Of a stretch of DNA of 8,780 nt, positions 1-5,340 are shown one piece after another (the first letter of the stretch is position 1; each line of letters starts with the position of its first letter). Under the pieces are notes generated by a model, which was given only the letters and a program-made list of their open reading frames with translations, was not told the origin of the DNA and searched no databases. The translations under genes and the position numbers were made by a program. The stretch comes from Candidatus Omnitrophota bacterium (GTDB lineage Bacteria > Omnitrophota > Gorgyraeia > JABMRN01): the NCBI GenBank assembly GCA_028702395.1, contig JAQVOV010000061.1, positions 1-8,780 on the forward strand, given 5' to 3'.

Positions 1-3000
1 AGTCATACATCATTGTTACTATTACGAACATATCTGTCCCATATAGATTTGTGAACTGTGTCTTTTGCGCTGAACTTAATCCCATATAGAATACATACAA
101 CTGATACGCTTTATCAAACGTTGCTACGAACGCCGCATAATTGTAATCAGGTTCAATTGCCGGTGTTGCAGGATCATCTGCCCATGTAATTATTACATTT
201 ATTGGATCTGTAAAGTTCGCTGCCCAAAAAGATTTCTGGTCTGCACTCAATGCGTCATAGTAAGCTTGTAATTCTGCCTCATTATTTATATATGCAATTA
301 AGTCAATAACATATTGATCCGGATCATCATAAGCATCTGTATGAAAACCATCTATATCGAACATTAAGCCAAACATTTTTTCGTAAACTTCTTTTGGTAA
401 GTGAGAATAACTTACTCCTGCTCTTTGGAAAGCTTCTTGATAAATTCTTTCAATTGCAGCTATTCTTTCAGCTGATGTAGCTCCAAAATAAGCATCTTCA
501 ACCATTCTTTGTATAGGTAACCATGAAATAGTATCAGTAGCAAAGGTGTCTTCTCCTAACAAAACATCGTCATACTTCCAAGTACCGTTATCATATCTCA
601 TACCTCTGTGAAAAATATCATTAGAAGAATCATACATATTTTTCATCCAACCATATATTTGATCAGCTGTTGTTTTATACTGTGCTTCTCCTGTCATTTC
701 ATACATCAAATCAAAAAAAGCCAAAATACTTTCATTGTTTTCCAATGATTTAGTATTCCAATAAAAACCCTCGCCATCAGGATATAGATAATTCAAGTCA
801 TGCCACAACCCTTTAGGCCCCATTCTCATTCCGCCATCTGCATCCTGCAATGTAAGCAAAAAGTTTGCTATATTTCGTGCAAAATCCAAACCTTTATTAT
901 CCCCTGTTCTATAAGAATACTGAATAGAGGCTATTCCTACCCATGCATTATTTCCTCCTGTAACAGCCCAGTCCCAGCCTTCCCAATCTAGGACCAAAGA
1001 CGAATCATACCAAAGATTGTTTAACACACCTCCACTAGCACTTATACCATTTGTACTTAAAGTTGTTATAAGCTTACTAGCCAAAGCATCACTTCCCCCA
1101 ATTATCATAAGAGAAAGATCATAACTTGAACACATTATTTCCTGCTGCCATTGGCCTCCTTGAGGATTATAAAAGGTTTTTATCAATCCATTTGAAGGAT
1201 TTGCTTGTCCTGCAAAATATGAAAAATAACTATACATTTTTGCTTGCTGTTCTTCTGTTAAACTTACACCACCACCAAGAATAAAAGGATTATATCCTAC
1301 ACTCGCAAGCCCTAAATATGCAGAAGCAAGTCCGCCTTCTGCATTTGGAGTAGCCCAACCATGCCCAGTTGGCCCAACATATATTGCACCATCTCTATAT
1401 ACTGCATAAGGAGCAACATTGTCTTGGTTATAATAACGCTGTACATCTGTTATTAAACTATTATATTGGTTCATATAATACTCGTACTTCTGCTGATCAT
1501 TTCCATAAAAAAGCTGTGCAAGAGAGTGAATAAATCGTGCAAATTGTCCTGACCATTCAGGAGAAATTATTTCACTACCTATAGTTGCAGCACCAAAACT
1601 TACTCCTAAAAGAGTAGTTTGATATGTATTTGCATTTATATTTAAACTTGTAATAGAATTAAATGCATCAAAGGCATTATGAGAATTAATTGCATCAAAT
1701 AAACTTTGAGAATGTGTTACCAAGTCCTGTAACTGATCAATATAGGTTTGTGGCAAATCATAAGCATCTGTATGAGTTCCATTTGCATTGAACATAGAGC
1801 TGAAAAGATACTGGTAATCTTTAGGTCTTGTTCCTGTTGATATAAGCTGACTGCCTGTAACCATATTAAAGGTCTCAAAAGCATTATTACTTACTAAAAG
1901 ATCATATAAAGTGTTTGCTTTTGGGGTTAGAGTCTTTACATCTGAAACATATTCTGCGATAAATGCATCTATTCGATCATCTACATTATTTCCATCAACA
2001 TCTACAACACTCCCGCCTATTAATGCAATAATACTTTCTAAAGTATCTCCAGTAGAACTTACTCTTCCATATAGATTATCAATAAGAAATTGAAAATCTC
2101 CTGTTGCCATTTGTGAAGTGGTCATATGCGTGCCTATTATTTGATTATAATAGCCTATTGCACTTTGCTCTTTTAATTTTTCATATAAAGCTGTAACATA
2201 ATATATGTTATCGTCATTCAACAAAGCATTAACATATGCAACAGGATCCGTATATGCTAAAGTAGGAGTTCCTGTGTTATCATACATTAAACCAAAAAGC
2301 ACACTTGTTTTAAAAGGATTCATAGGATTAGCTGGACTAAAATCAGCTCCTGTAAGAACAAATATCTGAGAAATTGCAGTTTCTCCTCCATCTTGAATAG
2401 CGTCTAATAAAGCAGTAGCACGATCAAGTCCATCTAAAAAGCCATATGGGTCATCATAAGCAACAGAATGACTGCCATCAGCATAGAACATCATGCCAAA
2501 CAAAGCATCTATCTCATACTGTGTCATTTTTTCAACACTTCCAGTAGCTGCAAAAACATTATAATCTCTTATATATACTCCAGTAAGTGCCGCATAAGAA
2601 GCTAACCCTTCTCCTGAATTTTCACTTAAAACTTGTAAAAGCTCGGCTGCTCTTATAAAATCCTGCATGAATTCTAGTGGATCTGTCCATGCTTTTGTAA
2701 CTGCATCAGCACTTGCATACATAAGACCAAAAAGTTCACTCAGATCATTTGGTTCATTAAGATCATTACCATCATCAGGAGTTGTTATCTGCTGTAAATT
2801 TCCAGTATTAGGAATATTTATTTTAGTAAGTATTTTTATTATATCTAAACCAACAACACTTACTGTTTGACCAAGAGTTCCTCCCCATTTTTTATATGTG
2901 TATGATTGTCTCAATGTTTTTAAAAGATCCCATGCATGCTCAAAGTTATCTATAAAAATACCTGCAGTTTTATAGTTATTTGGGTCAGATACGGTGTCAT

Positions 3001-3502
3001 AAAGAAATTTTACATAGTTAGGACTAGTTGAAGGAGAACTAGGAATAACAGAAAAAACTCTTCCTGATACAGAAGAACCATAAATTGTTACAAACCCCAT
3101 TCTTTGATCAGATGTAAAAGCTTGAAGATGCTGATCCAGTTCATAAACAGCTTTCATTCCATCTATATAACTTGAGGCAAAAGCTGATATAGATGCTGGT
3201 GTTGCTGGAGATGCTAAAGGAGTACCATCATTGTGTGTTTCATAAACAATAGATCCAAGTTTATCAGGATAATCTGGTCCAGTAGAACTGGTATATGGAT
3301 GCTTTGGGGCTATCCCAAAAAGATAAAGAAATAAACTATCCCCTTGAGGATCATTTTTTATTGCAGTATCTAAGCCTAACATATATGCATTGTAATCTGA
3401 TTGCGGCAGATCTGCTGCATTAGCTTGATTTCCCCAAAAAGAAAAACAAACTACCATCATCATCGTCGTTAGGAAAAAGTTCTTGAATTTATTTTGCCTC
3501 AT
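1..3502 (-). CDS. Large secreted protein with central helical-barrel (glycosidase-like) region, partial at C-terminus
   Basis: The frame is open from ATG at 3502 to the window edge, giving 1167 codons with no stop, so the C-terminus is missing. The start is supported by AAAGGAG six bases upstream (3509-3515) and by a classic Sec signal peptide: basic MRQNKFKN, a hydrophobic stretch to about residue 24, and a likely cut after ANA at residue 29. Five copies of a 23-residue motif (roughly LFGxMFxxxGxHTxAYDDPxxYx) start at residues 257, 334, 402, 566 and 1043. Residues about 633-1015 look like an alpha/alpha-toroid of the six-hairpin glycosidase type: PEWSGQF (648-654), GHGWATPNAEGG (713-724), GWDWAVTGGNNAWVG (842-856), GGMRMGP (890-896) and LENNES (920-925), with Trp, Gly and acidic residues in loops between helices. 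No named family is recognised with certainty. A carbohydrate-active role is inferred from the fold-like pattern and from the phosphorylase and ROK neighbours. Codon use changes near the truncated end (several GCG after residue 1094). Confidence 0.9.
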   Translation of the reverse strand, partial: MRQNKFKNFFLTTMMMVVCFSFWGNQANAADLPQSDYNAYMLGLDTAIKNDPQGDSLFLYLFGIAPKHPYTSSTGPDYPDKLGSIVYETHNDGTPLASPATPASISAFASSYIDGMKAVYELDQHLQAFTSDQRMGFVTIYGSSVSGRVFSVIPSSPSTSPNYVKFLYDTVSDPNNYKTAGIFIDNFEHAWDLLKTLRQSYTYKKWGGTLGQTVSVVGLDIIKILTKINIPNTGNLQQITTPDDGNDLNEPNDLSELFGLMYASADAVTKAWTDPLEFMQDFIRAAELLQVLSENSGEGLASYAALTGVYIRDYNVFAATGSVEKMTQYEIDALFGMMFYADGSHSVAYDDPYGFLDGLDRATALLDAIQDGGETAISQIFVLTGADFSPANPMNPFKTSVLFGLMYDNTGTPTLAYTDPVAYVNALLNDDNIYYVTALYEKLKEQSAIGYYNQIIGTHMTTSQMATGDFQFLIDNLYGRVSSTGDTLESIIALIGGSVVDVDGNNVDDRIDAFIAEYVSDVKTLTPKANTLYDLLVSNNAFETFNMVTGSQLISTGTRPKDYQYLFSSMFNANGTHTDAYDLPQTYIDQLQDLVTHSQSLFDAINSHNAFDAFNSITSLNINANTYQTTLLGVSFGAATIGSEIISPEWSGQFARFIHSLAQLFYGNDQQKYEYYMNQYNSLITDVQRYYNQDNVAPYAVYRDGAIYVGPTGHGWATPNAEGGLASAYLGLASVGYNPFILGGGVSLTEEQQAKMYSYFSYFAGQANPSNGLIKTFYNPQGGQWQQEIMCSSYDLSLMIIGGSDALASKLITTLSTNGISASGGVLNNLWYDSSLVLDWEGWDWAVTGGNNAWVGIASIQYSYRTGDNKGLDFARNIANFLLTLQDADGGMRMGPKGLWHDLNYLYPDGEGFYWNTKSLENNESILAFFDLMYEMTGEAQYKTTADQIYGWMKNMYDSSNDIFHRGMRYDNGTWKYDDVLLGEDTFATDTISWLPIQRMVEDAYFGATSAERIAAIERIYQEAFQRAGVSYSHLPKEVYEKMFGLMFDIDGFHTDAYDDPDQYVIDLIAYINNEAELQAYYDALSADQKSFWAANFTDPINVIITWADDPATPAIEPDYNYAAFVATFDKAYQLYVFYMGLSSAQKTQFTNLYGTDMFVIVTMMYD
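308..2734 (-). repeat. Five copies of a 23-residue protein motif within the secreted protein
   Basis: Ungapped copies lie at residues 257-279 (2734-2666), 334-356 (2503-2435), 402-424 (2299-2231), 566-588 (1807-1739) and 1043-1065 (376-308). Shared positions are an N-terminal hydrophobic-Phe-Gly-x-Met-aromatic, a central Gly followed by Thr/Ser-His in three copies, then Ala-aromatic-Asp/Thr-x-Pro and a hydrophobic end. The best copies read FGLMFDIDGFHTDAYDDP and FGMMFYADGSHSVAYDDP. The first three start 77 and 68 residues apart, implying modules of about 70-80 residues. The fourth and fifth stand immediately before and after the barrel-like region. A degenerate earlier copy may lie near residues 82-99 (GSIVYETHNDGTP). 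I know of no named domain with this motif. Confidence 0.7.
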
Positions 3503-3549
3503 ATTTGTCTCCTTTTTAAACCCGTTAATTAACTGAATATAGAAATAAC

Positions 3550-3572
3550 GTTTTAGATCTCTAATCTAAAAC
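3550..3572. promoter_or_regulatory. Perfect 9-bp inverted repeat, candidate repressor operator or leader hairpin
   Basis: GTTTTAGAT and ATCTAAAAC flank a 5-base centre (CTCTA). It lies about 50 bases before the secreted-protein start and, if the proposed promoter is right, covers roughly +8 to +30 of the transcript. That position suits a repressor site or a small 5' leader hairpin. Its shape (GTTT, short arms, 5-base centre, AAAC) resembles the inverted repeat at 5206-5226 and the general form of operators bound by ROK regulators such as Bacillus XylR. Binding by the ROK protein encoded here is inference. Confidence 0.45.
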
Positions 3573-3586
3573 AAGTTTACCTTATA

Positions 3587-3616
3587 TATATAATTTTTTA
3601 GTAACAACACTGTAAA
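3587..3616 (-). promoter_or_regulatory. Candidate promoter of the secreted-protein gene
   Basis: On the minus strand TTTACA (3616-3611) is followed after 18 bases by TATATA (3592-3587) within a longer TA run. Start would fall near 3580, giving a leader of about 78 bases. The -35 element is weak (TTTACA against TTGACA) and coincides with one of the 11-bp repeat units, as expected for a promoter needing an activator. The TA run makes the exact -10 uncertain. An alternative upstream -10 (TATAGT, minus strand, 3678-3673) has no good -35. Confidence 0.4.
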
Positions 3617-3646
3617 AGAACTGTAACAATAATGTAAACGTTTACA
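3601..3646 (-). promoter_or_regulatory. Four 11-bp direct repeats, Pho-box-like activator site
   Basis: On the minus strand the block reads TTTACA, GTTACA, TTTACA, GTTACT, each separated by exactly 5 bases, so the period is 11 bp (one helical turn). The plus strand shows the same as GTAAC/GTAAA units starting at 3601, 3612, 3623 and 3634. Tandem 11-bp direct repeats are the known form of sites for OmpR/PhoB-family response regulators. The units match the Bacillus PhoP half-site TT(A/T/C)ACA and, read the other way, resemble CTGTAA-type Pho boxes. The array is on the same strand as the gene and its third unit occupies the proposed -35, consistent with an activator-dependent promoter. The identity of the regulator is inference. 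Confidence 0.5.
3633..3646. promoter_or_regulatory. Perfect 14-bp palindrome, LacI/CcpA-type operator candidate
   Basis: TGTAAACGTTTACA is a perfect palindrome with a central CG. It fits the known cre consensus of CcpA (TGWAANCGNTNWCA) and operators of LacI-family sugar regulators in general. It overlaps the outermost 11-bp repeat unit, so part of the symmetry could arise from that array. No LacI-family gene is in the window. Position is about 130 bases before the start codon and upstream of the proposed -35. Confidence 0.5.
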
Positions 3647-3819
3647 ACGCTACATGGTTACTGTGTAAGTGTACTATAAAGTAGGGGAAAAGTAAATAAG
3701 AGACTATCTAGCTTTTTTGTTTTTAACGCTTATTATATAAATTCTTTTTTGACATAATTTGCATATAAATAAGGTATAAGCCACTTCACACTTCCCGCTA
3801 AAATGTGCACAAACTGGAC

Positions 3820-5043
3820 TTATGCATCAAGAAAAAGCTCCCTGACTGCTAATGACGCAGCACCTATTACTACTGCATCTTCCCTAAGAAAGCTTGGAAA
3901 GATATGGACATCATTAAAAGCTTCCTCATAGGCATATTGTTTTATCTGATTTTCCAAAGCAACCATGAAAACACTACCTGCTTGTTCTATTCCACCACCA
4001 ATTATCACTGTTTCAGGATTAAATATATTGATCAAATATGCCACTTTAGTCCCTAACCACAATGCTGCATCAAAAAGCACTTCTTTTGCTAAAACATCTC
4101 CTTTACCTGAGGCTAAGAATATAGTTTCTTTTGTGATCTTATTTATATCATTGTTTACCAAATTTAAGAGCTGGGAATCCTCTCTTTTGGCTACATGTTT
4201 TTTTACCTTTTCAACTATACCAAGATCAACACCTCTGATCCCATAAGCAGATACCTCAGAAAAAGTTTTCTTGTCTTTTTTTCCGTTTTGATCTAAAAGC
4301 AGCTGTATCTCTCCTGCACTTCCTCCTACACCACAATATATATCTCCATTAATTATGATACCACAGCCAACATCCGAATAAATATAAAGCATATCCATAA
4401 TATTAACTGACGGCATATAACTTTTCTCCCCATAAACAGCACATGTTGCATCATTACCAAGAAGCGTTCTTATACCAAACTTTAGTTCCATACTTCTCGT
4501 AAGAGTAAAAAGATTTGTTTTTGTCCTTCCTCTTGTAGGGTCTGTATCATGTATGATCCCGCTTCTTATATCTATTATCCCGCAAATACCTATCCCTATG
4601 AGTCCTATTTTTTCTTTTTTAACACCAGATTCTTCAATGATCTGAGAAATTACATCTAATGCTTTTAACCCAACGATATCTAAAGTACCTTCCGGTCTAT
4701 CACTTTCACATTTACGTTTAACAGTAAGGCTCAGATCAGTCATAACTGCACGTATTTTTTCAGGACCTATCTCTAAACCAATTACATATTGGCTTTCATG
4801 ATCCAGAGAAACTAACTCAGGTCTTCTGCCACCTGTGGAAATATCATAGCCGCTTTCACTAACAAATCCTTTTTTGATATACCCATCAATATAATTAGAA
4901 ATAGAAACAATATTAATACCTGTTTCACGAGCAATATCTGTTCTTGAAATAGTACCTTTTTTTCTTATCATTTCTAAAATAGACAGATTTTTCCTTTTTC
5001 TATCGTTTATTCCTTTATAAGTAAAAACATATTCGCCTTTCAT
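3820..5043 (-). CDS. ROK-family transcriptional regulator (winged helix plus sugar-kinase-like domain)
   Basis: This 407-residue protein has the size and order of ROK repressors (XylR, NagC and Mlc class). An N-terminal winged helix-turn-helix spans about 18-80: KGTISRTDIARETGINIVSI, with a recognition helix near 43-58 and the wing GGRRPELVSL at 71-80. An actin-like ROK fold follows: a phosphate-loop strand GLEIGPEKIRAVMTDL (89-104), GIGICG (150-155), LGNDATCAVYGE (195-206) holding the Asp that is catalytic in ROK kinases (D198), and NPETVIIGGGI (342-352). The usual zinc motif CxCGxxGC and its His partner are absent (GGSAGEIQLLLDQNG, 240-254), and the loop has GPEK instead of GGTK, so kinase activity is unlikely while sugar sensing remains possible. 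AAGGAG lies six bases before the ATG. A strong promoter of its own and a terminator before it suggest separate transcription from the phosphorylase. Its ligand and targets are unknown. Confidence 0.92.
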   Translation of the reverse strand: MKGEYVFTYKGINDRKRKNLSILEMIRKKGTISRTDIARETGINIVSISNYIDGYIKKGFVSESGYDISTGGRRPELVSLDHESQYVIGLEIGPEKIRAVMTDLSLTVKRKCESDRPEGTLDIVGLKALDVISQIIEESGVKKEKIGLIGIGICGIIDIRSGIIHDTDPTRGRTKTNLFTLTRSMELKFGIRTLLGNDATCAVYGEKSYMPSVNIMDMLYIYSDVGCGIIINGDIYCGVGGSAGEIQLLLDQNGKKDKKTFSEVSAYGIRGVDLGIVEKVKKHVAKREDSQLLNLVNNDINKITKETIFLASGKGDVLAKEVLFDAALWLGTKVAYLINIFNPETVIIGGGIEQAGSVFMVALENQIKQYAYEEAFNDVHIFPSFLREDAVVIGAASLAVRELFLDA

Positions 5044-5069
5044 ATGAATCTCCTTCTGCTTTTTCTTGA

Positions 5070-5098
5070 ATTATACTATTTATACATTTCATTGTCAA
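5070..5098 (-). promoter_or_regulatory. Near-perfect sigma-70 promoter of the ROK gene
   Basis: On the minus strand TTGACA (5098-5093) and TATAAT (5075-5070) are both full consensus and stand 17 bases apart. Transcription should start near 5063, leaving a leader of about 20 bases that contains AAGGAG. Such a strong promoter for a repressor usually implies control by an operator, but no clear inverted repeat overlaps the -35/-10 region. Confidence 0.85.
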
Positions 5099-5139
5099 TC
5101 TTTTTTACTATCTTTTTAAAAGTCCTTAGGAATAAAGTG

Positions 5140-5190
5140 AAAAAAAATAGAGACATTTACAGTTTTCACAAAAAAGACTGTTTTTGTCCC
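5140..5190 (-). terminator. Probable intrinsic terminator after the phosphorylase gene
   Basis: On the minus strand GGGACA (5190-5185) pairs with TGTCTC (5155-5150, one G-U pair), and ACAGT (5181-5177) pairs with ACTGT (5163-5159). A symmetric AAA/AAA internal loop separates the two stems, which close a 13-base loop. A run of eight T follows (complement of 5147-5140). It lies about 150 bases after the phosphorylase stop codon and just before the ROK promoter. The stem is interrupted and only moderately GC-rich, so strength is uncertain. Confidence 0.55.
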
Positions 5191-5205
5191 TAAATCTTCT
5201 TTTTC

Positions 5206-5226
5206 GTTTATTTAAACCAAATAAAC
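5206..5226. promoter_or_regulatory. Perfect 8-bp inverted repeat, candidate ROK operator
   Basis: GTTTATTT and AAATAAAC flank AAACC. The form recalls the known Bacillus XylR operator (GTTTGTTT facing an ACAAAC arm), and XylR is a ROK protein. It sits in the untranslated tail of the phosphorylase gene, about 110 bases upstream of the ROK -35 box, so it could serve autoregulation at a distance or be a simple transcript hairpin. AT-rich DNA makes such repeats less surprising. Confidence 0.35.
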
Positions 5227-5291
5227 CGGCTATCTTTGCCCTAATATTCAGAATCAAGCAACCTTTTAACTTAACACGTTTTTAGTTTTCC

Positions 5292-5340
5292 ACAGCAGAC
5301 CCATGACACAGTACTCATTACGCATTACTCATTACGCAGC
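5292..5340. repeat. Heptanucleotide repeat array abutting the phosphorylase stop codon
   Basis: Seven consecutive 7-base units run ACAGCAG, ACCCATG, ACACAGT, ACTCATT, ACGCATT, ACTCATT, ACGCAGC. Every unit starts with AC and shares CA at positions 4-5 or nearby; the last four are nearly identical. The array ends at the base next to the stop codon (TAA, 5343-5341). This resembles the short tandem heptamer repeats known from intergenic DNA of cyanobacteria and various uncultured bacteria. It has no coding potential I can see. Confidence 0.7.

Larger units (their letters stand above)
3503..3819. other. Intergenic region between regulator and secreted-protein gene
   Basis: This 317-bp gap contains the control region of the secreted-protein gene (ribosome binding site 3509-3515, inverted repeat 3550-3572, -10 candidate near 3590, repeat and palindrome block 3601-3646). 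The remaining part, 3647-3819, shows no gene. I looked for a hairpin followed by a T-run after the regulator stop codon on the minus strand and found none that convinces, so read-through from the regulator into the secreted gene cannot be excluded. Confidence 0.6.

Noticed and set aside
800..2870. Three plus-strand open frames of 60-67 codons (800-991, 1911-2093, 2667-2870)
   Set aside because: All lie opposite the long secreted-protein frame, which has a signal peptide and internal repeats; none has a start signal or sensible composition.
3749..3780. Plus-strand promoter TTGACA at 3749-3754 with TATAAG at 3775-3780
   Set aside because: The spacer is 20 bases, the -10 match is poor at proper spacing, and there is no plus-strand gene downstream.
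3700..3819. Terminator of the ROK gene
   Set aside because: T-runs exist but no stable hairpin stands immediately before one on the minus strand.
3965..4246. Plus-strand open frame of 93 codons opposite the ROK gene
   Set aside because: It is fully antisense to a clear ROK coding sequence, has no ribosome binding site and no recognisable protein features.
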